From JBBDIX01 sp050486225 (GTDB taxonomy: Bacteria; Actinomycetota; Nitriliruptoria; Nitriliruptorales; Nitriliruptoraceae), in NCBI GenBank assembly GCA_050486225.1, contig JBJHCV010000005.1, positions 120,150-184,149 of the forward strand: a stretch of 64,000 nucleotides of DNA, read 5' to 3'. This document shows positions 43,552 through 52,015 of the stretch, in pieces. The stretch's first letter is position 1. Every line of letters begins with the position of its first letter. The position numbers and the translations under genes are program-made. Under the pieces are notes generated by a model, which saw nothing but the letters and a program-made list of their open reading frames with translations, was not told the origin of the DNA and made no database searches.

Positions 43552-44952
43552 GTGGACACCTCCAGCTTCGTCGACGAGTGCTCCGTGTTCGTGCGGGGTG
43601 GTCGCGGGGGCAACGGGTCGGTGTCGTTCCGTCGTGAGGCCCACGTGCCTCGAGGCGGCCCGGACGGAGGCAACGGTGGTCGGGGCGGACACGTGGTGTT
43701 CGTCGCCGACCGCAACGTCTCGTCGCTGCTCGACGTGCACCGGGCGCCCCACCTGCGCGGCGGCGACGGTGTGCACGGTGCGGGCATGGCCCGTGACGGT
43801 GCCGACGGTGAGGACCGGGTCGTGCGGGTCCCGCTCGGAACCGTGGTGCGTGACGCCGACGGCAACCTGCTCGCCGACCTGTCCGACGAGGGCCAGCGGT
43901 TCGTGGCCGCGCGTGGAGGTCGTGGAGGCCGTGGGAACCTGGCGTTCACCAACCGTCATCGCAGGCTGCCCACGTTCGCGGAGCGCGGAGAGCAGACCGA
44001 GGACCAGACCCTGCGCCTCGAACTGAAGCTGATCGCGGACGTCGGTCTCGTCGGGTTCCCGTCGGCGGGCAAGTCGTCGCTCGTGGGGCATCTGTCCGCC
44101 GCGAAACCGCGCGTGGCGGCGTGGCCGTTCACGACGCTGACTCCGCACCTGGGCGTGATGCGTGCCGGTGACCGCGACGGCACACCGGTCGACGTTGTGC
44201 TCGCCGACGTGCCCGGGCTCGTCGAGGGCGCCGCCGAGGGGCGGGGCCTCGGCCTGCGCTTCCTGCGACACGTGGAACGCTGTCAGGTGCTCCTGCACGT
44301 ACTGGACGCCATGCCGTTCGAGCCCGAACGCGATCCGTTGCGGGACCTCGAGGTGGTGCGGTCCGAACTCGCCAGCCACGAACACACCCTGCTCGACCGG
44401 ACCCAGATCGTGGTCGTCAACAAGATCGACCTGCCCGATGGTCGGGCGATGGCGCAGCTGGTGCGTGACGAACTCGAGGCGCGCGGTGAGGAGGTCTTCG
44501 AGGTGTCGGCGGTCACCGGCGAGGGACTCGACGCGCTGCGCTATCGCCTGGGCGAGATCGTCGCGGACGCACGTGCCGAGGGTCGCGGGGTCCCCGTCGA
44601 GGCGCCGGTGGACCAGGAGGTGCTGCTGCGCCTCGTGCCGGAGGGTCCCGACTTCGAGGTCGAACGTGCCGACGACGGCTACGTGGTCACGGGTTCCCGT
44701 GTGGTGCGCTGGGTGCGGATGCTCCCGCTGGAGGACGGTCAGGCGGTTCGCTACCTCCAGGGTCGCCTGCGGCGCGCCGGTGTCGAACGTGCGCTGGTGG
44801 CCGCCGGGGCTCGATCCGGAGACGACGTGTTCATCGACGACATGGTGTTCACGTTCGATCCGGAACTCGACGACCTGCCTGCGGACGAGCGCGCCGCGGT
44901 GCTCGCCGCGCAGGAGGAGGACGACCGGCTCGACGATGTCCACGAGGTGTGA
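43552..44952 (+). CDS. obgE: GTPase Obg/CgtA (ribosome assembly and stress GTPase)
   Basis: 466 aa with three parts. The N-terminal Obg fold is glycine-rich (VRGGRGGNGSVSFRREAHVPRGGPDGG, landmark GGRGGNGSVSFRRE). The G domain has P-loop GFPSAGKSSL, a switch DVPGLVEGAAEG and NKID. A C-terminal OCT domain (VVTGSRVVRWVRMLPLEDGQA) is followed by an acidic tail. Binds the 50S subunit during maturation. GTG start. proB begins within a few bases of its stop. Confidence 0.96.
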   Translation: MDTSSFVDECSVFVRGGRGGNGSVSFRREAHVPRGGPDGGNGGRGGHVVFVADRNVSSLLDVHRAPHLRGGDGVHGAGMARDGADGEDRVVRVPLGTVVRDADGNLLADLSDEGQRFVAARGGRGGRGNLAFTNRHRRLPTFAERGEQTEDQTLRLELKLIADVGLVGFPSAGKSSLVGHLSAAKPRVAAWPFTTLTPHLGVMRAGDRDGTPVDVVLADVPGLVEGAAEGRGLGLRFLRHVERCQVLLHVLDAMPFEPERDPLRDLEVVRSELASHEHTLLDRTQIVVVNKIDLPDGRAMAQLVRDELEARGEEVFEVSAVTGEGLDALRYRLGEIVADARAEGRGVPVEAPVDQEVLLRLVPEGPDFEVERADDGYVVTGSRVVRWVRMLPLEDGQAVRYLQGRLRRAGVERALVAAGARSGDDVFIDDMVFTFDPELDDLPADERAAVLAAQEEDDRLDDVHEV

Positions 44953-44954
44953 GG

Positions 44955-46073
44955 ATGACGATGCGGTTCCAACGTCCCCGTCTGGCCGTGGTGAAGATCG
45001 GCTCGTCGAGTCTCCGGCGCGCCGACGGTCGGCTCGACCGGGACCGTGTCGCCGACATCGCCGAGCAGGTGGTGGAGGCGCGGGCCGCCGGCACCCAGGT
45101 GGTGCTGGTGTCATCGGGTGCCGTGGCCGCCGGCATGGGTCTGCTCGGGGTCGCCGAGCGGCCCGTCGACCTGCCCACGCTGCAGGCGTGCGCGGCGGTC
45201 GGCCAGGGTGAACTGATCCAGGCCTACCAGTCGGTGCTCGAGTCGCAGGGCAGTCCTGCAGCCCAGATCCTGATGGGTCAGGACGACTTCGTGCGACGCA
45301 ACCGCTACCTCAACGCCCGAACGACGATCCGGCGTCTGCTCGAACTCGGTGCGGTGCCCGTCATCAACGAGAACGACGCCGTCGCCAACGACGAGCTCGC
45401 CTACGGTGACAACGACCGGCTTGCGGCGCTCGTCGCGTCGATGCTCGAGGCCCAGGTGCTCGTCCTGCTGTCGGACGTCGACGGACTGTTCGATCGTGAT
45501 CCCCGCCGGCACCCCGACGCGGCGCTGCTCGACCGCGTCGACGACCTGGACGTGCTCGACGGCCTGCAGATCGGCGGGGTGGGTTCGTACGTCGGCTCGG
45601 GCGGCATGAGCACGAAGGTCGAGGCGGCCCGGGTCGCGGTGCGCTCGGCCGCTCACGCGGTGGTCGCCCACGCCCACGAGGCGCGCATCGCCGACATCCT
45701 CGCCGGCGCGCCGGTCGGGACCTGGTTCGTCGCGCAGCCGCAGCGCATCGAGGCCCGCCGCCTGTGGATCGGATTCGCGCTCAACCCGCACGGTCGAATC
45801 CACGTCGACGCCGGTGCCGCCCATGCCCTTCGCTCCAACGAGGTGTCGTTGCTCAGCGTCGGGGTCACCGGCGCCGACGGGGAGTTCTCCGCGGGCGACG
45901 CCGTCGAGGTCGTCGACCCACATGGGGTCATCGTCGCACGTGGGCTGACGAACTACGACGTGGCCGACGTCGCGCTGGTCGCCGGCCGGTCGACGACCAG
46001 CGCGAGTGCCGAGTACGGGTCGGGCTATGCGCGTGAGGTCATCCACCGCGACGACCTGGTCGTGCTCGGCTGA
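44955..46073 (+). CDS. proB: Glutamate 5-kinase
   Basis: 372 aa. First step of proline synthesis. Amino-acid kinase domain with VVKIGSSSL at the N-terminus, VSSGAVAAGMGLLG, PVINENDAVANDELAYGDND (landmark NENDAV) and GSGGMSTKVEAARVA, then a C-terminal PUA domain. ATG at 44955 or 44961 are both possible behind GAGG. It follows obgE closely, the usual obgE-proB order, but proA is missing from the next position, where a convergent sulfur operon begins. Confidence 0.95.
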   Translation: MTMRFQRPRLAVVKIGSSSLRRADGRLDRDRVADIAEQVVEARAAGTQVVLVSSGAVAAGMGLLGVAERPVDLPTLQACAAVGQGELIQAYQSVLESQGSPAAQILMGQDDFVRRNRYLNARTTIRRLLELGAVPVINENDAVANDELAYGDNDRLAALVASMLEAQVLVLLSDVDGLFDRDPRRHPDAALLDRVDDLDVLDGLQIGGVGSYVGSGGMSTKVEAARVAVRSAAHAVVAHAHEARIADILAGAPVGTWFVAQPQRIEARRLWIGFALNPHGRIHVDAGAAHALRSNEVSLLSVGVTGADGEFSAGDAVEVVDPHGVIVARGLTNYDVADVALVAGRSTTSASAEYGSGYAREVIHRDDLVVLG

Positions 46074-46098
46074 CGCCCGGGGGAGCGTGGAGCGTCGA

Positions 46099-47469
46099 TC
46101 ACCAGGGCTCGTCGCCCGGCAGGCAGAAGTCGTCGAGCAGCACGACCCGGTGTCCTGCGCGTTCGAGCAGAGATCCCGCGACGGTTGCCCGGTTGCCGGT
46201 CGCGCAGTACACCCACACCTCAGGTCCGACGGGCAGTTCGTCCATCCGTGCGTCGAGTTCGTGGAACGGCACGTGCACGCCCCGGGGGTGGTGACTCGCG
46301 TCCCACTCCCAGCGTTCACGCACGTCGAGCACGGTGACGCCGGCGTCGGACTCCAGTGCGTCGGACGCGATCGCGTCGGCGAGGTCGGTGAACGACGCGA
46401 CGCGCCACGACACGCGTTCGCTGCCCGCGCCCGCGTCGTCGATGCCGTTGCCGTTGGCACCTGCGGGATGGTCGAGGCCGATGCGGGCGAGCATCCGCTG
46501 GGCCTCGGCGACGTCGTCGTCGCTGTCGCCGACCAGTACGAACGGCACGTCCCACGGGATGATCCAGCCGAGGTACGTGGGCAGGTCGTCACGCAGTTCG
46601 ACGTTGACCGTGCCGCGGACGTGGTCGCGCGCGAACGCGCGGCGCTGGCGCAGGTCGACCACCCAGTGTCCCTGCGCGATGGCGTCTCGGATCCGGTCCG
46701 CGTCGAACCGTCGCGGCGGTGACAGGTCGACGGGCGCGGGGCCCCTGGCGTTGGTCGGACCCATGTGGGCGTAGTAGCGCGGACAGGGGTGCAGACCGGC
46801 CAGGAGCTGTTCGACGAACGCGTCCTCGTCGAGCAGCAGGGCGGGGTTGCGGGTGCGTTCGTCGCCGACGGTGCCGTCGCGCAGCACGTCCTCGGTGGCC
46901 GAGGCGCAGTGACTGCCGAAGCCGTGGGTGGGGTGCACGACGGTCTCGTCGGGCAGCAGCTCCGCGAGCCGTCGGGCCGATCGGTACTGGGCACGGCTGA
47001 GCGTCTCGGTCAGGTCCGCAGCGATCAGGTCCGGACGTCCGACCGCTCCGTACAGGAGGCTGCCTCCGGTGAACACGGCACGGGGGCCTTCGGGCCCGTG
47101 CAGGACCCAGGACAGGTGGTGGGGGGTGTGGCCCGGGGTCGCCACCGCCTCGAGTTCGATGTCGCCGCTGGTGATCCGGTCGCCGTCACGGACCGGCACG
47201 TGGTCGAAGGTGACCGACTCGCCCTCGGCGACCAGGTACTGGGCTCCGGTTCGTGCACACAGGTCGAGCCCGCCCGACACGTAGTCGTTGTGCACATGGG
47301 TCTCGAGCACGTGGGTGATCGTCAGGCCCTGATCGACCGTGCGTTCCAGGACCCGGTCGACATCGCGCTGGGGGTCGACCACCACGGCGAACCGCCCGTC
47401 GGTGACGACGTGACTGCGGTCGCCCAGGCTCGGCGTCTCGATGGCGTGCACCTCGACCGCCATGGTCAT
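46099..47469 (-). CDS. MBL-fold / double rhodanese protein (CstB/ETHE1-like architecture)
   Basis: 456 aa. The N-terminal metallo-beta-lactamase domain has H58-V-H60-N-D62 (ETHVHNDYVSGG) and H114 (TPGHTPHH). Where ETHE1 and CstB have the iron-ligand Asp (FTGD), this protein reads FTGG (G136), so normal persulfide dioxygenase chemistry is uncertain. Two rhodanese domains follow: the first has no catalytic Cys, the second has C422 in VYCATGNRA. This matches CstB layout (dioxygenase, pseudo-rhodanese, rhodanese). The start overlaps the tusA stop (ATGA). Last gene of the dsrE-tusA-mbl operon; probably handles persulfide or thiosulfate sulfur in the cytosol. Confidence 0.88.
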   Translation of the reverse strand: MTMAVEVHAIETPSLGDRSHVVTDGRFAVVVDPQRDVDRVLERTVDQGLTITHVLETHVHNDYVSGGLDLCARTGAQYLVAEGESVTFDHVPVRDGDRITSGDIELEAVATPGHTPHHLSWVLHGPEGPRAVFTGGSLLYGAVGRPDLIAADLTETLSRAQYRSARRLAELLPDETVVHPTHGFGSHCASATEDVLRDGTVGDERTRNPALLLDEDAFVEQLLAGLHPCPRYYAHMGPTNARGPAPVDLSPPRRFDADRIRDAIAQGHWVVDLRQRRAFARDHVRGTVNVELRDDLPTYLGWIIPWDVPFVLVGDSDDDVAEAQRMLARIGLDHPAGANGNGIDDAGAGSERVSWRVASFTDLADAIASDALESDAGVTVLDVRERWEWDASHHPRGVHVPFHELDARMDELPVGPEVWVYCATGNRATVAGSLLERAGHRVVLLDDFCLPGDEPW

Positions 47470-47696
47470 CCCTTCTCGATGAGGAACACGTAGCGCCCGT
47501 CCTCCTCGCGCTTCTCGACCAGTCGGTTGCCGGTCCCCTCGGCCCACGCGGGAATGTCGCTGAGCGATCCGCGGTCGGTCGAGATGACCTCGAGCACCTG
47601 GCCGGACACGATCTGGTCGATCGCCTGGCGGGCGCGCACGACCGGCATCGGGCAGGCGAGTCCGCTGGCGTCGAGTGTGCGGGCGATCTCTGGCAT
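47466..47696 (-). CDS. tusA: TusA-family sulfur carrier protein
   Basis: 76 aa. The CPxP motif is intact: C15 in LDASGLACPMPVVRAR carries persulfide sulfur. Followed by SGQVLEVISTDRGSLSDIPAW and a C-terminal strand YVFLIEKG. ATG with AGGAGG on the minus strand. Its stop overlaps the MBL-rhodanese start, so the two are translationally coupled; it probably passes sulfur between the rhodanese and the DsrE-like protein. Confidence 0.93.
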   Translation of the reverse strand: MPEIARTLDASGLACPMPVVRARQAIDQIVSGQVLEVISTDRGSLSDIPAWAEGTGNRLVEKREEDGRYVFLIEKG

Positions 47697-47766
47697 CGTG
47701 TCCTCCTCGTCGAGGTTCTGGGGATGCAGGTCCTTGTGGCGGGTCCCGGGTGGAGAGACACCCCGC

Positions 47767-48240
47767 TCAGATGAACAGCTGGATGTCGGCGCGCTTCATC
47801 TCTGCGACGGCGGCGGCTGCACCGAGGGGTTCCTCGAGGCCGCCGATCAGGTCGGAGCGTTCGAGACCCATGAGGTCCATGGTCATCTGACAGGGAGCGA
47901 TCCTCACGCCGAGCTCCCGGGCGATCCCCATGAGCTCCTCGGGCGGGGCCACCCTGTTGCGTCGGGCGATGCGACGCATCATGCGTGGGCCAGCGCCTCC
48001 GAAGTTCAGGTGGCTCAGACGATCGTTGTTCATGACGCCGAGCATCCGGGTCATCCAGTCCTCACCGGTGATGCGGACCTCGGGACGCTTGAGGGGGAAG
48101 AGTCCCCAGAACGTGCAGAACAGCATCACGTCCATGCCGTAGGCGGCACCGGTGGTGGCCAGGATGTACTGGGGCCACACTCGGTCGAGATCCCCGGAGA
48201 AGCACACGATCGTCATGCTGCCGGGACCGTCGGTCTCCAT
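47767..48240 (-). CDS. DsrE/DsrF-like (COG2210) sulfur-relay protein
   Basis: 157 aa. Features FCTFWGLFPLKRP and a conserved Cys117 in RIAPCQMTMDLMG, the pattern of the DsrE-like peroxiredoxin-family proteins that often accompany TusA and rhodanese genes. A Met-rich central helix (WMTRMLGVMNND) is present. ATG at 48240 with GAGGGAG seven bases upstream. First gene of the operon; its promoter overlaps the large inverted repeat shared with arsR. Confidence 0.87.
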   Translation of the reverse strand: METDGPGSMTIVCFSGDLDRVWPQYILATTGAAYGMDVMLFCTFWGLFPLKRPEVRITGEDWMTRMLGVMNNDRLSHLNFGGAGPRMMRRIARRNRVAPPEELMGIARELGVRIAPCQMTMDLMGLERSDLIGGLEEPLGAAAAVAEMKRADIQLFI

Positions 48241-48273
48241 GTGCACGCTCCCTCGCCGGTGTGACTGCGCTCC

Positions 48274-48313
48274 CACGCATGCGCATGTTCGCACATGCGC
48301 ATGCGTGCATCAA
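48274..48313 (-). promoter_or_regulatory. dsrE operon promoter overlapped by a perfect 15+15 bp inverted repeat
   Basis: Arms CACGCATGCGCATGT (48274-48288) and ACATGCGCATGCGTG (48293-48307) are perfectly complementary around a 4-bp spacer. On the minus strand TTGATG (48313-48308) is a good -35 box, and 17 bp later GAACAT (48290-48285) a weak -10. The repeat thus covers the spacer and -10, ideal for repression by the divergently encoded ArsR-type protein. Confidence 0.7.
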
Positions 48314-48368
48314 GTGCGCGGCTGGTGTGGGCCAGCGTCCGGATCCCGGCCGGACCCAGGGATGGCGG

Positions 48369-48374
48369 TAGCCT
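48369..48374 (+). promoter_or_regulatory. -10 box of arsR (probably leaderless transcript)
   Basis: TAGCCT lies 7 bases before the ATG at 48382, so transcription should begin at or next to the start codon. There is no Shine-Dalgarno sequence, consistent with leaderless translation. Confidence 0.5.
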
Positions 48375-48381
48375 CGCGCGC

Positions 48382-48729
48382 ATGGACGACGCACCCGCGA
48401 CACTCACCGAGGGTCTGCGCGACGAGATCGCACAGCTGACCTCGAGCATGTGTCACGCCCTCAACGAGCCCAAGCGAGTGCTGATCATGTACGTGCTCGC
48501 CGACGGGCGCATGACGGTGTCCGACCTGTGTCGTGCCGTGGGGGCGTCCCAGTCCAACGTCAGCCAGCACCTGGCCGTGCTGCGTGAACGCGGGCTGGTG
48601 ACGGCCGAGCGCGAGGGTTCCAACGTCCACTACTCGCTGCGTCACCCGCGTGTGCTCGACGCGATCGACATCCTCCGCGAGATCCAGGCCGACGAGGTCT
48701 CCCGTCGACAGGGCCTCGTCACCACCTGA
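48382..48729 (+). CDS. ArsR/SmtB-family transcriptional repressor
   Basis: 115 aa. Winged helix-turn-helix: PKRVLIMYVLADGRMTVSDLC, then AVGASQSNVSQHLAVLRERGLV and the wing AEREGSNVHYSL. Two Cys (C24 and C50); no classical ELCVCD metal motif. ArsR members such as BigR/SqrR sense persulfide through Cys pairs, but here the second Cys is not in the C-terminal helix, so the sensing chemistry is uncertain. It is divergent from the sulfur operon and is its likely repressor through the inverted repeat at 48274-48307. Confidence 0.9.
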   Translation: MDDAPATLTEGLRDEIAQLTSSMCHALNEPKRVLIMYVLADGRMTVSDLCRAVGASQSNVSQHLAVLRERGLVTAEREGSNVHYSLRHPRVLDAIDILREIQADEVSRRQGLVTT

Positions 48730-48763
48730 GGCCAGCGGCGCGCGACACACGCAGGACGACGGC

Positions 48764-49732
48764 TCACGGGGTGAGCAGCAGCTTCCCGCTCGTCGTCCCC
48801 GACTCGAGCGCGCGCTGGGCCTCGGCAGCCTCGGACAGTGGCAGGCTCGCGTGGACGTGGACGTCGAGGTGTCCGTGTGCGACCTGGTCCAGGACTGCGT
48901 GTGCGCGCCACTCGAGTTCGCTGTGCGTGAGCGTGTGGTGGTTGAGGATCGGCCGTGTGACGAACAGCGAGCCGTGTTGCGCCAGACGGAGCAGGTCGAA
49001 CGGCTCGACCCGACCCGACGACTGGCCGTACAGGACCAGCATCCCCCGTGGGCGAAGGCTCGCGAGTGACGCGTCGAAGGTCGTGCGGCCCACCGAGTCG
49101 TACACGACGTCGACGCCGTGGCCATCCGTCAGTTCACGCACGGTCGAGGCGACGTCCACGTCGCGGTACAGGATCACCTCGTCGGCCCCGAGCGCCCGCA
49201 CCGCCGCGGCCTTCTCCGGCGTGGACGTGCACGCGATGACGCGAGCGCCCCGTCGCCCGGCCATCTGCACCAGCAGCCGGCCGACGCCGCCGGCCGCCGC
49301 GTACACCAGTGCGGCGTGGTCGCTGCCCAGCGGGAAGGTCGAGTGGGTGAGGTAGTGGGCAGTCATTCCCTGCAGCATCACCGCCGCCGCGAGCGAAGGA
49401 TCGACACCCGCCGGGACCCGGACGAGCCTCGTGGCGTCCACGCGAACCCGTGTCGCGTACGACCCCTGCCCGTCCGCCCACGCGACCGTGTCTCCGACGT
49501 GGACGGTGGCGACGTCGCGACCCACCTCTCGCACGATCCCACATCCCTCGAGCCCGAGCACGGCCGGCAGTTCGATCGGGTACAGGCCCGTGCGCTGGTA
49601 GCAGTCGATGAAGTTCACGCCCGCGGCCGTGACCTCGACCACGGCGTCTGCAGGCCCCGGTGTGGGGTCGTCGGCCTCGGAGAACTCGAGGACGTCGGGT
49701 CCTCCGTGGCGTGTGATCCTGACGGCGTGCAC
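48764..49732 (-). CDS. Zinc-free quinone oxidoreductase-like MDR protein
   Basis: 322 aa, NADPH-dependent medium-chain reductase. Landmarks: GVNFIDCYQRTGLYP and PAVLGLEGCGIVREVG in the catalytic domain, YAAAGGVGRLLVQMA in the Rossmann fold and a C-terminal SGTTSGKLLLTP, all typical of QorA. No structural zinc cysteines are visible. GTG at 49732 with AGGGA upstream. Convergent with arsR. Expected to reduce quinones or enones in the cytosol. Confidence 0.9.
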   Translation of the reverse strand: MHAVRITRHGGPDVLEFSEADDPTPGPADAVVEVTAAGVNFIDCYQRTGLYPIELPAVLGLEGCGIVREVGRDVATVHVGDTVAWADGQGSYATRVRVDATRLVRVPAGVDPSLAAAVMLQGMTAHYLTHSTFPLGSDHAALVYAAAGGVGRLLVQMAGRRGARVIACTSTPEKAAAVRALGADEVILYRDVDVASTVRELTDGHGVDVVYDSVGRTTFDASLASLRPRGMLVLYGQSSGRVEPFDLLRLAQHGSLFVTRPILNHHTLTHSELEWRAHAVLDQVAHGHLDVHVHASLPLSEAAEAQRALESGTTSGKLLLTP

Positions 49733-49804
49733 CGTGGTCCCTGACGTCGGCCGCGGTCCACGATAGTCGTGGCGGGCGAGTGGTCGCCCGGTCCGCGGGT
49801 GCCG

Positions 49805-49810
49805 TAGCCT
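49805..49810 (+). promoter_or_regulatory. -10 box of the MoxR-propeller-VWA operon
   Basis: TAGCCT, 28 bases before the GTG at 49839, in the gap divergent from the quinone oxidoreductase-like gene. Confidence 0.45.
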
Positions 49811-49838
49811 CGCGTCGCCATCGTCGTTCGAGGTCCCC

Positions 49839-50747
49839 GTGCCGCACACGTTCGACGGCGTCGCCGACGTCGTCGCCGGCCTCTCGTCCGTGGACTACGT
49901 GGCCGACGAGGCACTCGCCACCGTCGTGTTCCTCGCCCGCCGCCTGGGTCGGCCGGTGCTCGTCGAGGGTCCGGCAGGGGTCGGCAAGACCGAACTCGCT
50001 CGCGCCGTCGCCGCGATGTCGGACGCCCGACTGGTGCGCCTGCAGTGCTACGAGGGCCTCGACGAGTCGCGGGCGCTCTACGAGTGGAACTACCGCCGTC
50101 AGCTGCTGCGGATCACCGCGGAGCAGGGCACGTCAGCCGACGGCGACGCACGGTGGCAGGCGGTCGAGGACGACCTGTTCACCGAGGAGTACCTGCTCGA
50201 ACGTCCGCTGCTGCACGCCCTGCGTGCGCAGGACGACGTGACGCTGCTCATCGACGAGATCGACAAGGTCGACGTGGAGTTCGAGGCCCTGCTGCTCGAA
50301 CTGCTGGACGAGTTCCAGGTCACCATTCCCGAGCTCGGCACGATCACCGCCAGTCGGCGCCCGTTCGTCGTGCTCACCTCGAACAGCACCCGGGAACTCT
50401 CCGAGGCCCTGCGTCGTCGGTGCCTGTACCTGTACCTCGACCACCCGGACCGCGAGCGCGAACTCGCCGTCGTGCGGCGACGGGTTCCCGACGCGCCGCA
50501 GGCACTCTCCGAACAGGTCGTCCGACTCGTGGCGTCTCTGCGTCGACTCGACCTCCGACGCCCGCCGTCGGTCGCGGAGACCCTGGACTGGGTCCGCACG
50601 CTGGTCGAACTGGGGGTCGACACGGTGGACGGCGACGTGGCGAGGGCCACGCTCGGGGTCGTCCTCAAGTTCCGCACCGACATCGAGGTGGCCGACGCCC
50701 ATCTCGCCGAGGTCGGCTCCGCCGGGCCTGCCGCGGGTGACCGGTGA
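49839..50747 (+). CDS. MoxR-family AAA+ ATPase (CoxD-like)
   Basis: 302 aa. Walker A EGPAGVGKTEL, LQCYEGLDESRALYEWNYRRQLL (landmark CYEGLDESRALYEWNY, distinctive of CoxD-type MoxR proteins), Walker B TLLIDEIDKVD, sensor TSNSTRELSEALRRRC. MoxR ATPases act with VWA-domain proteins to insert metals or remodel complexes; the CoxE-like VWA partner is two genes downstream. GTG start; the stop overlaps the next start (GTGA). Confidence 0.92.
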   Translation: MPHTFDGVADVVAGLSSVDYVADEALATVVFLARRLGRPVLVEGPAGVGKTELARAVAAMSDARLVRLQCYEGLDESRALYEWNYRRQLLRITAEQGTSADGDARWQAVEDDLFTEEYLLERPLLHALRAQDDVTLLIDEIDKVDVEFEALLLELLDEFQVTIPELGTITASRRPFVVLTSNSTRELSEALRRRCLYLYLDHPDRERELAVVRRRVPDAPQALSEQVVRLVASLRRLDLRRPPSVAETLDWVRTLVELGVDTVDGDVARATLGVVLKFRTDIEVADAHLAEVGSAGPAAGDR

Positions 50748-52015
50748 CCGGTCACGACGAGGCGGCGCCCGTGCATCAGGACCCGATGGCGGCGGACCGG
50801 CGTGTGCTCGTCATCGCGCTGGTCGCCATGGTCGTCTTCGTGTCGGTCGGGGTCGTCAGCGCCAGGTTCCTCGCGTCGTCGCCGTGTGGCGACCTCGTGC
50901 CGTCGCCGGGGACCGCGTCGACGACGGACGTGCCGCCCGACGTGTCCGCGTTCGAGGCCCTGTTCGGCCCGGCCGTCGGGGCATGGGACGTCGGGTTCAC
51001 CGCGGACGACGTCGTCGACGCCTTCTCGGGTGCGCTCGTCGTCACGGGCTCGGGGCTCGTGACCATCGGTGACGACGGCCCGCAGGACACCGGGTCGCTC
51101 GCTGCCCCTGCACGCGTCGTCGGAGACGGGCAGACCCTGTGGTCGCTCGCGTGGATGAACGACCTCACCGGCCAGGTCGACGCGCTCGTGCCGGTCGTGG
51201 CCGACGTGGAGGTCGGCACCTGCGTCGACACCGCGGTGGTCGGCTCTCCGTTCGCCTTCCACCTCGACGCCTCCGACGGCGAGCTCCTGCTCCTGCGCGT
51301 CGAGGAGAACGCCCGAGACCCCCTGCTCGAACTGCGTGACCCGGTGCAGGGTCGCGTGTGGGAGGCGCAGGTCGCCGTGCCGGTCGCGCCGCCGGGAATC
51401 CTCGCCGAGCGGGTCAGCGCCCGTGGCGGGCCCGACACGGTCGTCGCGGCGCGGCGCGTCCTCTCGGGCGAGTCCGAGCCGGCCGTCGCGGCGTACGACC
51501 GCGCCGACGGGTCCCCACGATGGACGCTCACCATCGACGAGGCGGACGTGCAGGCCCCGGCATGGTTGCGCGTGCACCACGTGGGCGAGACGACGACCGT
51601 GATCGAGGAGTCCGCGTTCGAGGGCGGCGGATGGGTGGTCGCGCGTTCGGTCGATGACGGTGGGGAGACGTGGAGGGTGCCCGTCGACGCTGCGGACACG
51701 GTCGTCCGGGTGCAGGTCGTCGGCGCGGAGACCCACGTCGCGACGCACGGTCCCGAGGGTGTACGAGTGGTCACGGTCGGGCCGGACGGGTCGTCCGACC
51801 GGGTCACCTCGATGGCGGGTTCGACGCCGGTGCTGGTCCACCTGCACGGGATCGGGGTGCTCGCGAGCACGGATCGCGCCGCCGTGCTCCTGACCGACAC
51901 CGCGACGACGCTCGACGTCGGGGGTGTCGTGGCCGGGGGGGTGCGCGACGGGGTCGTCTGGCTCGTGCTGCGGACCGCTGAGGGCGACGTGCTGGTCGGG
52001 TTCGACCCACGATGA
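50744..52015 (+). CDS. Membrane-anchored beta-propeller-like protein inside the MoxR-VWA operon
   Basis: 423 aa. One N-terminal membrane helix (about residues 19-42), then a large outer domain. That domain has repeated strand patterns such as AYDRADGSPRWTLTIDEADV, RSVDDGGETWRVPVDAAD and DGQTLWSLAW, resembling PQQ-like propeller blades (W near the strand end, DG turns). Two Cys (CGDLV and GTCVDT) may pair outside. Coupled on both sides by GTGA and ATGA overlaps to the MoxR and VWA genes. Not recognised as a named family; it could be a receptor or client of the MoxR-VWA pair. Confidence 0.65.
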   Translation: MTGHDEAAPVHQDPMAADRRVLVIALVAMVVFVSVGVVSARFLASSPCGDLVPSPGTASTTDVPPDVSAFEALFGPAVGAWDVGFTADDVVDAFSGALVVTGSGLVTIGDDGPQDTGSLAAPARVVGDGQTLWSLAWMNDLTGQVDALVPVVADVEVGTCVDTAVVGSPFAFHLDASDGELLLLRVEENARDPLLELRDPVQGRVWEAQVAVPVAPPGILAERVSARGGPDTVVAARRVLSGESEPAVAAYDRADGSPRWTLTIDEADVQAPAWLRVHHVGETTTVIEESAFEGGGWVVARSVDDGGETWRVPVDAADTVVRVQVVGAETHVATHGPEGVRVVTVGPDGSSDRVTSMAGSTPVLVHLHGIGVLASTDRAAVLLTDTATTLDVGGVVAGGVRDGVVWLVLRTAEGDVLVGFDPR

